From Caulobacter sp. SL161 (GTDB taxonomy: Bacteria; Pseudomonadota; Alphaproteobacteria; Caulobacterales; Caulobacteraceae): a stretch of 64,000 bases of DNA. The notes under the pieces are model-generated. The model saw only the letters and a program-made list of their open reading frames with translations. It was not told the origin of the DNA and did not search any database. Of the stretch, positions 18,105 to 27,373 are shown one piece after another. The position numbers were made by a program, and so were the translations under genes. How positions within the stretch are numbered: position 1 is the first letter of the stretch; every line of letters starts with the position of its first letter. The stretch covers positions 1,612,001-1,676,000 of the forward strand of contig NZ_JAPPRA010000001.1 of the NCBI RefSeq assembly GCF_026672375.1, written 5' to 3'.

Positions 18105-19757
18105 ATGGGGGCTGAAAGCCAGGCCGCTCCGGCTAAGGGGCGCGACACCATGGTGGTGGGGGCGTCGTCGCTCGGCACGGTGTTCGAGTGGTACGACTTC
18201 TATCTCTACGGCTCGCTGGCGCCGATCATCACCAGCCACTTCTTCTCGGGCGTCAATGAGACCACGGGCTTCATCCTGGCCCTGCTGGCCTTTGCCGCCG
18301 GTTTCGCGATCCGGCCGCTGGGGGCGCTGATCTTCGGGCGTCTGGGCGACCTGTGGGGCCGCAAGAACACCTTCCTGATCACCATGCTGTTGATGGGGGT
18401 CTCGACCTTCGTCGTGGGCCTTCTGCCGTCCTACGCCCAGATCGGCGTGGCTGCGCCGATCGCGCTGGTGCTGATGCGTCTGGTGCAGGGTCTGGCGCTG
18501 GGCGGCGAGTACGGCGGCGCGGCGACCTATGTGGCCGAGCACGCCCCGCCCGGTAAGCGCGGCTTCTATACGAGCTGGATCCAGACGACGGCGACGATCG
18601 GTCTGTTCCTGTCGCTGGCCGTGATCCTGGTCGCCCGCATCCAGCTGGGCGAGGAGGCGTTCAAGGCCTGGGGCTGGCGCATTCCGTTCCTGGTCTCGTT
18701 GGCGCTGCTCGGCGTATCGCTGTGGATCCGCCTGAAGCTCCATGAGAGCCCGACCTTCGAGCGCATGATCGCCGAGGGCAAGGGCAGCAAGAAGCCGCTG
18801 GCCGAGGCGTTCGGTAACTGGCCCAACCTCAAGATCGTGCTGCTGGCGCTGGTGGGCCTGACCATGGGCCAGGCGGTGGTCTGGTACACCGGCCAGTTCT
18901 ACGCCCTGTTCTTCCTGGAAAAGACGCTGAAGCTGGACGGGGCGCTGGCCAACACCCTGGTGGCCGTGGCGCTCTTGATCGGCACGCCGTTCTTCGTGAT
19001 CTGCGGCTGGCTGTCCGACAAGATCGGCCGCAAGCCGATCATCATCCTGGGCTGCCTGCTGGCGGCGCTGACCTATTTCCCGATCTTCAAGGCGATCACC
19101 ACCTACGCCAACCCCGTCCTGGCCAAGGCCGAGGCTACCGCACCGGTGGTGGTGACCGCCGACACCGCCACCTGCGCCTTCCAGTTCGACCTGATCGGCA
19201 AGGCCAAGTTCAACACCCCCTGCGACGTGGCCAAGGCCTATCTGGCCAAGGCCGGGGTCAGCTACAGCGTGCAGGCCGCACCGGCGGGAACGCCCACCGC
19301 GGTCAAGGTCGGCGACGTCACGCTGGAGGGGCTCGATTCCAAGGGCGCGACCGGCCAGGCCTTCGTCGACGCCCGCAAGGCCTGGGAGGCGGATCTCGGC
19401 GCGCAGCTGAAGGCCGCCGGCTATCCGGCCAAGGCCGACGCCGCGCTCGTCAACAAGCCCGCCGTGATCGGGCTGCTGGCGCTGCTGGTGATCTATGTGA
19501 CCATGGTCTACGGCCCGATCGCGGCGATGCTGGTCGAGCTGTTCCCGACCCGCATCCGCTACACGGCGATGTCGCTGCCCTATCACATCGGCAACGGCTG
19601 GTTCGGCGGCTTCCTGCCCACCACGGCCTTCGCCATCGTGGCGGCGACGGGGGATATCTATTCGGGCCTCTGGTACCCGGTGATCATCGCCGGGATCACC
19701 GCGGTGGTCGGGGGGCTGTTCCTCAAGGACACCCGCAACAACCGGCTCGAAGATTAG
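18105..19757 (+). CDS. MFS transporter, metabolite:H+ symporter (MHS) type, with extra domain
   Basis: A 550-residue inner-membrane transporter. VFEWYDFYLYGSLAPII, RPLGALIFGRLGDLWGRK and LALGGEYGGAATYVAEHAP place it in the MHS/ShiA-ProP group, whose members import organic acids, shikimate or betaines with protons. A roughly 110-residue hydrophilic insert (about 342-455, with two cysteines) sits between late membrane segments, making it longer than the usual 430-450 residues. The ATG at 18105 is chosen because GGGAAGG precedes it; earlier ATGs at 18054 and 18075 lack a site. The substrate is not known. Confidence 0.88.
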   Translation: MGAESQAAPAKGRDTMVVGASSLGTVFEWYDFYLYGSLAPIITSHFFSGVNETTGFILALLAFAAGFAIRPLGALIFGRLGDLWGRKNTFLITMLLMGVSTFVVGLLPSYAQIGVAAPIALVLMRLVQGLALGGEYGGAATYVAEHAPPGKRGFYTSWIQTTATIGLFLSLAVILVARIQLGEEAFKAWGWRIPFLVSLALLGVSLWIRLKLHESPTFERMIAEGKGSKKPLAEAFGNWPNLKIVLLALVGLTMGQAVVWYTGQFYALFFLEKTLKLDGALANTLVAVALLIGTPFFVICGWLSDKIGRKPIIILGCLLAALTYFPIFKAITTYANPVLAKAEATAPVVVTADTATCAFQFDLIGKAKFNTPCDVAKAYLAKAGVSYSVQAAPAGTPTAVKVGDVTLEGLDSKGATGQAFVDARKAWEADLGAQLKAAGYPAKADAALVNKPAVIGLLALLVIYVTMVYGPIAAMLVELFPTRIRYTAMSLPYHIGNGWFGGFLPTTAFAIVAATGDIYSGLWYPVIIAGITAVVGGLFLKDTRNNRLED

Positions 19758-19774
19758 GCGATAATCCGAAAGCG

Positions 19775-19797
19775 CCCGGCGATACGCCATCGCCGGG
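19775..19797 (+). terminator. Hairpin after the MFS gene
   Basis: CCCGGCGAT (19775-19783) pairs with ATCGCCGGG (19789-19797) around a 5-base loop, 18 bases after the stop. There is no U-run, so it may be a weak or Rho-assisted terminator. Confidence 0.45.
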
Positions 19798-19846
19798 TTG
19801 CCATCGGCCGCCCTTTCGGCTTCGCTGAAGCTTGAGGGGAGCGTTG

Positions 19847-20437
19847 ATGGCGCAAGAAGACGACGACCGGCGCGCCTGGTTCCGGCGGGAGATCCTGCCG
19901 CTGGAGCCCGATCTGCTGGCCTATGCCCGGCAGTTCTGCCGCGACGGACAGACCGATCCGGAGGACCTGGTTCACGAGGCCTTCGCTCGCGCGATCGCCT
20001 GTAAAACCTGGCGCGAGGTCGGCAATCCGGGCGCGTTCGCCACCCGCATCCTGCGCAACTGCGCGCTGGACGCGCTGCGTCGCCGCAAAGTGTTGACCAT
20101 CACGGCGGTGGCCGACTTCGATCGCATCGAGCCGCTGGACGAGGCGCCCAGTGCGCACGCCGTGCTCGAATCACGCGAAGAGCTGCGCCTGCTGGCTGAC
20201 GCGATCGCGGAGCTGCCGACGCAATGTCGTCGCGTCTTCACGTTGAGAAAAGTTTATAGTCTCTCGCCGGATGAGATAGCGGTTCGGCTGGGTTTGTCCG
20301 TCTCTACTGTCGAGAAGCATTTGGTGAAGGGTCTCCGGTACTGTTCCGACAAGTTGGGACGACGTATCGGGCGTAAGAGTAAGGTTGACGAAGGACGCTC
20401 ATGGAGCGCGAGACGGGATCACGACGCGAAGCGGTAA
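19847..20437 (+). CDS. ECF sigma factor, FecI-like
   Basis: A 196-residue extracytoplasmic-function sigma factor. Region 2 (AYARQFCRDGQTDPEDLVHEAFARAI) and region 4 (LPTQCRRVFTLRKVYSLSPDEIAVRLGLSVSTVEKHLVKGL) are intact. The sequence and context match FecI-type factors released by a FecR anti-sigma when an outer-membrane receptor binds its ligand. ATG 19847 follows GAGGGGAG. Its 3' end overlaps the FecR start by 37 bases, so the two are translationally coupled. The likely target, inferred, is the STN-TBDR gene downstream. Confidence 0.9.
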   Translation: MAQEDDDRRAWFRREILPLEPDLLAYARQFCRDGQTDPEDLVHEAFARAIACKTWREVGNPGAFATRILRNCALDALRRRKVLTITAVADFDRIEPLDEAPSAHAVLESREELRLLADAIAELPTQCRRVFTLRKVYSLSPDEIAVRLGLSVSTVEKHLVKGLRYCSDKLGRRIGRKSKVDEGRSWSARRDHDAKR

Positions 20438-21395
20438 GACAGGCCGCCGCCCTCTGGGTGGTCCGGCTTGACGACGCTGCGTGTTCCGCCGCCGATCGCG
20501 CCGCCTTCGAGGCCTGGCGCGACGAAAGCCACGAACACGAAGCCGCCTTTGAACGCGAGGCCGCCGCCTGGGCGCGGCTGGCGCGCCTGCGCGCGCTGCG
20601 CCCGCCGGCCGAGCGGCCCGACCGCGACCTGCTGGCGCCCGAGCGGCGCCCGTGCTGTCGCGCCTTGGCCAGTCGACCTGGGCGCGAGGCATGGCCGCTG
20701 CGGCGGTCCTGACCTTGTCGGTCGCCGGGGTCACCACCTTTGGCGGCGGCACGGCCTACGCCACGGCGATCGGCGAGCGCCGCGTCGTCGTGCTCAGCGA
20801 CAACAGCCGCATCGAGCTGAACACTGACAGCAAGGTGGTGGTCCGCTACCGCCATGGCGTGCGCGAGGTGCGTCTGGTGCGTGGCGAGGCGGTGTTCGAG
20901 GCGGCCCGCGACGCTCGCCCCTTCGTGGTTCGCGCCCAAGACGCGGTGATCCGGGCCGACGACGTCTCGGAACTGGCGGTGCGCCTGCGCGGCGACGGCG
21001 CGGCCGTGACCGTCAAGAAGGGCGCCGTCGCGCTGGATCCCGAGCCCGCCGAGCCCAAGGACGAGCTGCGCCTGAAGGCCGGCGTCGCTGCTGTCTACAA
21101 TTCCACCGGAAGCCGCGCCCGCGCCATCTCCGAGGGTGAGATCGACCGCGTTCTGGCCTGGCGCCAGGGCGCGATCGCGCTGAACGGCCAGTCGCTGGAG
21201 CAGGCCGCCGCCGAGTTCAACCGCTACAACCGGCAGCAGGTGCGGATCGTGGATCCCGCGATCGCGGGTCTGCGTCTGGCCGGCTATTTCCAGACGACCG
21301 AGCCGCGCAGCTTCGTCGACGCCGTCACCAACGCCTTCCCGGTCAAGGCGTGGGAAGACGCGGACGGTGATATCCGGTTGTCGCGCAAGGGATAG
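20401..21395 (+). pseudogene. FecR-type anti-sigma regulator, frameshifted
   Basis: A FecR homologue split over two frames. The N-terminal cytoplasmic DUF4880-like part (QAAALWVVRLDD...FEAWRDESHEHEAAFE) runs in one frame from ATG 20401 to a stop at 20712. The rest continues in another frame from about 20650: a membrane segment MAAAAVLTLSVAGVTTFGG, the FecR domain (ELNTDSKVVVRYRHGVREVRLVRGEAVFEA) and a C-terminal receptor-sensing domain. One missing base near 20640-20660 explains it. If real, signal transfer from receptor to sigma factor should fail or be altered. If it is a base-call error, the protein would be about 330 residues, which is normal for FecR. Confidence 0.85.
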
Positions 21396-21411
21396 ATCTC
21401 TTCCCTACCAA

Positions 21412-21452
21412 CCGGACCCCCGGCTTTCGCCGGGGTCCGGCCGGGATGACAC
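21412..21452. repeat. Intergenic hairpin and CCGGGATGACA repeat
   Basis: A stem of CCGGACCCCCGGC (21412-21424) with GCCGGGGTCCGG (21429-21440) is followed by CCGGGATGACA, the same end sequence as the repeat at 91-193. It lies between FecR and the receptor and could reduce readthrough. Confidence 0.6.
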
Positions 21453-21572
21453 GGTGGGATTGAGGCAAAAAAGGATCCTTCGCCACTGGCGGAAACCCGA
21501 CATGCGTGCGTCGATCCTTTGAAGGTGGTCCTCCACGGGGATGGAGGCCGCTCCCGAGGGGTACACAAGAAA

Positions 21573-24500
21573 ATGACCATCAACACTCGTCGCCGCGCGG
21601 TTCGCGGTTTCCTGATGGCGTCGGCCGCCGTCATGGTTCTGGCTGGTCCTGCGCTGGCGCAGGACGCTCGCCGCACCTTCAACATTCCGGCCGGTGACGC
21701 GGTGACCGCGCTGCAGGCCTTCGCCAAGCAATCGGGCAAGCAGGTGCTGTTCCCGTTCGAGGCCGCTTCGGGCAAGCAGACGCCGGCGGTGACCGGCGAT
21801 CTCGCCGACGCCGACGCGCTGGCCCGTCTGGCCATGGCCGCAGGCCTTGTCGTGCAGTCAGACGACGGCAAGACCATCACCCTGCGCCAGGCGCCGGCCG
21901 AACGCCCCCAGTCCCCCAGCGCGGGGGCCGGCGCGACGAGTGAAGAGGCTCAGATCGTCGAAGCGGTGATCGTCGTCGGCTCGCAGATCGAGGGCGCGCG
22001 TACGACGGGCGCCCTGCCGGTCACGGTGGTCGGCGAGCAGGACATCATCGCCACGGGCGCGGTCTCGGGCGATGAGCTGTTCCGCTCGATCCCGCAGGCC
22101 GGTGACGTGCAGTTCCAGGAAGCCCGTACGACCGGCAACCTGAACGACGCGCGCGGCGACGTGGCCTCGCTGAACCTTCGCAGCCTGGGCACCGGCAACA
22201 CCCTGGCCCTGCTGAACGGCCGTCGCGCCGTGCTGGCGCCGGGCACCCAGACCGAGAACCTGGTGCCGGTCCAGACCGTCAACACCAACGCCTTCCCGGT
22301 CGCCGGGATCAGGCGCGTCGAGGTGCTGTTGGACGGCGCGGCCGCCATCTACGGGACAGACGCCGTCGCGGGCGTCGTCAACACCGTGCTCGACACCAAG
22401 TTCCGCGGCCTGCGGGTCGAGGGCCAGGTCGGCGGCTCCGAAGGCACCAGCTATCGCGAAGGCACCTTCAACGTGAAGGCCGGCACGCGCCTGGAAGACG
22501 GCACGCGCCTGACCTTCTTCGGCTCCTACACCGCCCGCAGCCGTCTGATGGCCAGCGAGCGCGACTACTCGGCCAGCGAGGATCACCGCGCCGCCATGGC
22601 CGGCACCGCCTGGGCGGCCGACACGGCGTTCGACAACCGCTCGACCTCGAGCCCCTGGGGCGCGTTCACGCTGATCCCGACCTCGACGGCGCCGCGTCAG
22701 AACGGCGTGGCCCTGACCACCACGGGCGTGTTCCACATCGAGCCGGTGTCCAACACCGCCGCCGGCTGCTCGTCGGCGACGCTCACCGGCGACATCTGCA
22801 TCCGGGCCGGGACCATCACGGGCGCCAACAGCCGCGTGCTGCGCTACGACGAAAACCCGCAGCGCTCGCTGAAAGGCGGCCTTGAGCGGACGAACCTGTT
22901 CTCGACGGTCGAGCGCGACTTTGGCGAGATCACCGCCTATGGCGAGCTGGGCTACTACCACGCGCTGTTCACCGGCAACCGCGAGCAGTCCGCGCCGCTG
23001 AGCACGGCCCCGATCAGCATCGCGGCCAACGCCTACTGGAACCCCTTTGGTCCCACGACCCTGGCTGACGGCTCGGTCAATCCGAACCGCCTGTCGGGTC
23101 TGACCGGCGTGGCGACCACCGGCGTGGCGATGAACATCACCAACTACCGCCCGGTCGACGCGGGCGGCCGCACCTACACCGTGACCGACGACAGCTATCG
23201 TCTGCTGGGCGGCCTGAAGGGCGACTGGAACGGCTGGAAGTGGGACAGCGCGCTGCTCTACTCGCAGGCCCGCACCAAGGACATGACGCATAACGCGATC
23301 AGCAACACGCTCTTCCAGGCGGCGCTGAACCGCACCGACGCGTCGGCCTACAACCCGTTCAACGGCGGTTCGCTGACCAACTATTCGGGCGCGGACGCCA
23401 CGCCCAACAGCCAGGACACGATCAACGCGTTCCTGATCAACGTCTATCGCATCAGCAAGACGTCGCTGGCCCTGGCCGACTTCAAGGTGTCCAAGAAGGA
23501 CCTCTTCCAGCTGCCCGGCGGCGACGTCGGCTTCGCGGCCGGCGTCGAGGTTCGCCGCGAAACCTACGACGACAACCGCGACCGCCGCCTGGACGGTACG
23601 ATCAAGTACACCAACACCGTCACCGGCCTGACCTACGCCACCGACGTAATGGGGGCCTCGGGCTCGCCCGACGTCTCGGCCGATCGCACGATCGCCTCGG
23701 CCTTCTTCGAACTGGCCGTGCCGGTCATCTCGCCCGAGATGAACATCCCGTTCGTCGAGGAGATCAGCCTGCAGATCGCCGCCCGCGACGAGCACTATTC
23801 GGACTTCGGCAATGTGCTGAAGCCGAAGGGCGCGATTCTCTGGACGGTCGGCCAGGGCCTCTCGCTGCGCGGCTCGGTCTCGCAGAGCTTCCGCGCGCCC
23901 AACCTGCCGCAGTTCTACAGTGAGGGCGCTTCGGTCTCGAACACCCGCACCGACTGGGCGGCCTGCCGGATCAACACCCCGACGGCCGCTACCTGCCCCA
24001 GCGCCAGCACCATCGAGATCCGTAGCGGCAACGACAACCTGAAGCCGGAAGAGGTCGACAACGCCAGTGTGGGCTTCGTCTACCAGCCGCGCTTTATCCC
24101 GGTGGAGTACGGCAAGCTGACCCTGACCACCGACTTCTGGTCGATCCGCCAGAAGGGCGTGATCGGCATTCTGGGCGGCGCCAACCAGATCGCTCTGGAC
24201 TGGCTGCTGCGCCAGCAGGGTTCGTCCAACCCGAACGTCGTGCGCGACGCGCCGGTCGGAACCAATACGGTGGGGGCGATCAGCGCCATCAACGACACCT
24301 ACATGAACCTGCAGCCGCGCATGGTTCAGGGCGTCGACTTCTCGCTGAGCTACGATCTGGACGACACGGCCTGGGGCGATTTCGCCCTGAACCTCAACGT
24401 CGCCAAGCTGCTGAAGTTCGACCAGTCGCCCAGCGCGACCGAGGCCCTGCTGCAGCAGGCCGTGGCCGCCGGCAAGCTGCCGGGCGTGACAGTCACCAGC

Positions 24501-24857
24501 GCCGGCAACCAGATCGGCCTGGGCGGCGCTCCGGAGTTCCGCGGCAGCGCGAGCATGACCTGGCGCAAGGACGGCTGGGGCGCGGGCGCCTTCGTGAACT
24601 ACATCAGCGAAGTCTACGACACCGGCTCAACCCTGACCGGCGGCGAGTACTACCAGATGCGGCCCTGGATGACGGTCAGCCTGTACGGCCAGTACGCGTT
24701 CAAGGAAGGCCGCCTGGACGGCTCCACGGTGCGCGTCGGCGTCCGCAACATCGCTGACAAGGATCCGCCGGTGGCGTCCAACAACTTCGGCTACTACGGC
24801 TCGCTGTACAACGCGACCGGCCGCTACTGGTACATGAACTTCTCCAAGCGGTTCTAA
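21573..24857 (+). CDS. TonB-dependent receptor with STN signalling domain
   Basis: A 1094-residue outer-membrane receptor. A signal peptide (to about residue 29, ALA-QD) leads into an STN domain (about 35-105, FNIPAGDAVTALQAFAKQSGKQVLF), which in FecA-type transducers contacts FecR. A TonB-box-like EAVIVVGSQIEG, a plug with LNLRSLGTGNTLALLNGRRAV and a large barrel ending NFSKRF follow. With the upstream sigma factor and FecR it forms a surface-signalling trio that should sense and import its own ligand (iron-siderophore in classical cases, but unproven here). I start at ATG 21573; the frame is open upstream to 21519 but the signal peptide fits the later start. Confidence 0.92.
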   Translation: MTINTRRRAVRGFLMASAAVMVLAGPALAQDARRTFNIPAGDAVTALQAFAKQSGKQVLFPFEAASGKQTPAVTGDLADADALARLAMAAGLVVQSDDGKTITLRQAPAERPQSPSAGAGATSEEAQIVEAVIVVGSQIEGARTTGALPVTVVGEQDIIATGAVSGDELFRSIPQAGDVQFQEARTTGNLNDARGDVASLNLRSLGTGNTLALLNGRRAVLAPGTQTENLVPVQTVNTNAFPVAGIRRVEVLLDGAAAIYGTDAVAGVVNTVLDTKFRGLRVEGQVGGSEGTSYREGTFNVKAGTRLEDGTRLTFFGSYTARSRLMASERDYSASEDHRAAMAGTAWAADTAFDNRSTSSPWGAFTLIPTSTAPRQNGVALTTTGVFHIEPVSNTAAGCSSATLTGDICIRAGTITGANSRVLRYDENPQRSLKGGLERTNLFSTVERDFGEITAYGELGYYHALFTGNREQSAPLSTAPISIAANAYWNPFGPTTLADGSVNPNRLSGLTGVATTGVAMNITNYRPVDAGGRTYTVTDDSYRLLGGLKGDWNGWKWDSALLYSQARTKDMTHNAISNTLFQAALNRTDASAYNPFNGGSLTNYSGADATPNSQDTINAFLINVYRISKTSLALADFKVSKKDLFQLPGGDVGFAAGVEVRRETYDDNRDRRLDGTIKYTNTVTGLTYATDVMGASGSPDVSADRTIASAFFELAVPVISPEMNIPFVEEISLQIAARDEHYSDFGNVLKPKGAILWTVGQGLSLRGSVSQSFRAPNLPQFYSEGASVSNTRTDWAACRINTPTAATCPSASTIEIRSGNDNLKPEEVDNASVGFVYQPRFIPVEYGKLTLTTDFWSIRQKGVIGILGGANQIALDWLLRQQGSSNPNVVRDAPVGTNTVGAISAINDTYMNLQPRMVQGVDFSLSYDLDDTAWGDFALNLNVAKLLKFDQSPSATEALLQQAVAAGKLPGVTVTSAGNQIGLGGAPEFRGSASMTWRKDGWGAGAFVNYISEVYDTGSTLTGGEYYQMRPWMTVSLYGQYAFKEGRLDGSTVRVGVRNIADKDPPVASNNFGYYGSLYNATGRYWYMNFSKRF

Positions 24858-24867
24858 CCCCTGTCAG

Positions 24868-24897
24868 CGGGGCGGCCTGACGGTCGCCCCGTTCCTT
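24868..24897 (+). terminator. Hairpin after the STN receptor
   Basis: CGGGGCG (24868-24874) pairs with CGCCCCG (24885-24891), followed by TTCCTTC. It is a plausible but short terminator before the gamma-glutamyltransferase gene. Confidence 0.5.
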
Positions 24898-24924
24898 CGC
24901 GCGTACCGTCTTGCGAGGTTCGAC

Positions 24925-26661
24925 TTGAAACCCTTCCGCCTTCTCGCCGCAGCCGCCAGCGTCTTCGCCCTGGCGCTTTCGCCCATCGTCTCGTCCGAGG
25001 CGCTGGCCCAGAAGAAGCAGCTGCTGGAATATCCCAGCATCCGCTCACCGGTGGTGGGCGAGCGCGGCATGGTGGTCAGCCAGAACGCCATCGCCACCAG
25101 GGTCGGGGCCGACATCCTGCGCCAGGGCGGCAACGCCGTGGACGCCGCCGTCGCCACCGCCTTCGCCCTGGCCGTGACCCTGCCGCGCGCGGGCAATATC
25201 GGCGGCGACGGCTTCATGCTGGTCCATCTGGCCAAGACGAACGAGACCGTCTTCATCGACTATCGCGGCACGGCGCCCAAGGCCGCCAAGCTCGAGACCT
25301 TCGTCGATGCGAACGGCAAGGAAGTGGACGACGTGGCCTCGCGCGGCTACCGCGCGCCCACCGTCCCCGGCACGGTCGCGGGTCTTCATCTGGCCCACCA
25401 GAAGTACGGTCGCCTGCCCTGGAAGCAGGTGGTCGAGCCGGCCTATCGCCTGGCCGCCGACGGCGTGGTGCTGACGCCCGACGAAGCCTTCGTCTTCAGC
25501 TGGGGCAAGGAGCGCCTGTCCGAGAGCGAGGCGGGCAAGAAGGCCTTCTACAAGCCGGGCGGCGCGCTCTATCGCGCCGGCGAGATCCTCAAGCAGCCCG
25601 AGCTGGCCTGGTCGCTGCGCCAGATCGCCGACAAGGGCGCCGACGCCTTCTATCGCGGCGAGATCGCCCAGCGCTTCGCCGCCGACATGAAGGCCCATGG
25701 CGGGCTGATCACTCTTGAGGACCTGGCCGCCTACAAGGCCGAGATTCGCCAGCCGCTGGTCGGGAGCTATCGGGGGCTGACGGTCAAGACCTCGCCGCCC
25801 GCCAGCGCCGGCGGGGCGACCCTCTTGGAGATGCTCAACATCCTGGAGACCTTCGACCTGAAGGCCACAGGCCTGGGCTCGGCCAAGACCCTGCACCTGC
25901 AGGCCGAGGCCATGAAGATGGCCTATGCCGACCGCTACAAGTATCTGGGCGACACCGACTTCGTGAAGGTCCCGCTGCAGGGCTTCACGTCCAAGGCCTA
26001 TGGCGCCCAGCGCGCCAAGCTCATTGATCCCGACAAGGCGAGGCCCGCCAAGGAGCTGGGGGCGGGCGATCCGTGGGCCTTCGAGAGCCCCAACACCACC
26101 CACTTCTCGATCGCCGACGCCGAGGGCAATGCGGTCTCCAACACCTACACCCTGGGGGCTGATTTCGGCTCGGGCGTGATGGTGGCCGGCGCGGGCTTCG
26201 TGCTGAACAACCAGATGAACAACTACGCCCACGAGGCCGCCTGGCGGGCTCAGAAGGCCGGCGGGACGCTGCCGCCCAACGCCCTGCAGCCGGGCAAGCG
26301 GGTGCTGTCGACCATGATGCCGACCATGCTCTTCAAGGACGGCAAGCCGTGGCTGATCACCGGCACGCCGGGCGGCAGCACGATCATCGACACGGTGCTG
26401 CAGGTCATCGTCAACGTGGTCGATTTCAAGCTGAACGTGGCCGAGGCCACCCATCAGCCGCGCATCTTCCAGGACGCCAGCGACACCCTGCGCGTCGAGC
26501 CGAACTTCAATCCCGACACGGTGGCCATCCTCAAGGCGATGGGCCACCCCATAACCTCGGACGAGACCATGGGCTCAGCCCAGTCGATCATGATCGAACA
26601 GGGTCTCTTCTTGGGCGGCGCCGATCCGCGTCGTCCCGGGGCCGAGGCGATCGCGCCCTGA
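24925..26661 (+). CDS. ggt: Gamma-glutamyltransferase
   Basis: A 578-residue periplasmic enzyme that hydrolyses glutathione or transfers its gamma-glutamyl group. A signal peptide (LLAAAASVFALALSP, cut near ALA-QK) is followed by the large-subunit region (VVSQNAIATRVGADILRQGGNAVDAAVA). The autoprocessing site is in NTTHFSIADAEGNAVSNTYTLG; the nucleophile is Thr391, the same number as in E. coli. The small subunit continues with TGTPGGSTIIDTVLQV. All catalytic features are present. The start is TTG with GAGG 7 bases upstream; no ATG fits. A strong terminator-like hairpin follows the stop. Confidence 0.94.
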   Translation: MKPFRLLAAAASVFALALSPIVSSEALAQKKQLLEYPSIRSPVVGERGMVVSQNAIATRVGADILRQGGNAVDAAVATAFALAVTLPRAGNIGGDGFMLVHLAKTNETVFIDYRGTAPKAAKLETFVDANGKEVDDVASRGYRAPTVPGTVAGLHLAHQKYGRLPWKQVVEPAYRLAADGVVLTPDEAFVFSWGKERLSESEAGKKAFYKPGGALYRAGEILKQPELAWSLRQIADKGADAFYRGEIAQRFAADMKAHGGLITLEDLAAYKAEIRQPLVGSYRGLTVKTSPPASAGGATLLEMLNILETFDLKATGLGSAKTLHLQAEAMKMAYADRYKYLGDTDFVKVPLQGFTSKAYGAQRAKLIDPDKARPAKELGAGDPWAFESPNTTHFSIADAEGNAVSNTYTLGADFGSGVMVAGAGFVLNNQMNNYAHEAAWRAQKAGGTLPPNALQPGKRVLSTMMPTMLFKDGKPWLITGTPGGSTIIDTVLQVIVNVVDFKLNVAEATHQPRIFQDASDTLRVEPNFNPDTVAILKAMGHPITSDETMGSAQSIMIEQGLFLGGADPRRPGAEAIAP

Positions 26662-26699
26662 GGGTCTACCTCCCCCCCTGATCTAAGGGGACGCGATCC

Positions 26700-26740
26700 G
26701 TCGGCGCCGGAGCTGCCCCTCCGGCGCCGACTTCTGTTCT
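26700..26740 (+). terminator. Terminator after ggt
   Basis: A 12-base-pair stem, GTCGGCGCCGGA (26700-26711) with TCCGGCGCCGAC (26720-26731), is followed by TTCTGTTCT, 38 bases past the ggt stop. Confidence 0.75.
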
Positions 26741-26870
26741 GGGGGTAGGGCTGCGGCGAGTTGACGTTCCAGAGTGCGTGGAAGGGTGGAAGTCGGACAG
26801 GCCGCAGGCCCGCGCCTGACCGCTTCGCGGTCGTCCGCCCCCAGAGGGGGCGGAAGGTACATGCTTCTTC

Positions 26871-26915
26871 TTCCCCCTCCGGGGGAGGAGCGCCGAAGGC
26901 GCGGAGGGGGCAAGT
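26871..26915. repeat. Short CCTCCGGGGGAGG palindrome
   Basis: CTTCCCCCTCC and GCGGAGGGGGCAAG surround GCGCCGAAGGCGC. It shares its blocks with the larger elements at 1923-2048 and 26934-27050, so it looks like a partial copy of that family. Confidence 0.6.
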
Positions 26916-26933
26916 ATGGGTGGATGGCAGATC

Positions 26934-27050
26934 AAATCCTCCCCCTAGCGGGGGAGGTGTCGGCGAAGCCGACGGAGGGGGAGGAAGCCGGCTCGGCAGA
27001 ACTTCCCCCTCCGGCCTTCGGCCTCCTCCCCCTCTGGGGGGAGGATTTTT
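26934..27050. repeat. Long intergenic inverted repeat (CCTCCCCC type), second copy
   Basis: AAATCCTCCCCCTAGCGGGG at the left and CCTCTGGGGGGAGGATTTTT at the right form the outer arms, with GGAGGGGGAGG / CTTCCCCCTCC blocks inside. It has the same organisation as 1923-2048, which establishes a dispersed family. Confidence 0.75.
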
Positions 27051-27277
27051 CGAACGTCCGCCATGGGTCGTGAACCGTCTCTAGCCTCCCTCCAGAAACC
27101 CGACCTTCCCGGCGAACGCCGGGACCCAGATCGAACCCTTGAGCGCTTGTCTCGGTAGCGCCGCGTGACGTCGCATCATCCCCAGCCGCCCCGGATGAAT
27201 CTCGGCCCCGGCATTCGCCGGGGAGGTCGGCCTTTTGGGGCGGTGCGTCCTTCGAGGCGCACCTTCGGCTCGCACCC

Positions 27278-27317
27278 CAGGATGAGGAAATCCGTTGCTG
27301 AACCCCTCATCCTGAGG
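27278..27317. repeat. Inverted repeat CAGGATGAGG
   Basis: CAGGATGAGG (27278-27287) and CCTCATCCTG (27305-27314) are exact reverse complements. The CTCATCCTGAGG motif is a common intergenic repeat in Caulobacter-like genomes (from memory). Confidence 0.6.
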
Positions 27318-27373
27318 CGCGCGCTCTTGAGCGCGTGACGGAGGGGGCGCTTAGGGCTCCAGAACGGCGACCC

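Larger units (their letters stand above)
26662..27373. other. Repeat-rich intergenic region
   Basis: About 700 bases filled with a terminator and several palindromic repeats, listed separately. The open frames in it follow the repeat arms and have no protein-like character. Confidence 0.7.

Noticed and set aside
21491..21512. GGAAAC...CGTC as an ECF promoter for the STN receptor
   Set aside because: The spacing (about 12 bases) is too short for the usual ~16-base ECF spacing; I cannot support it.
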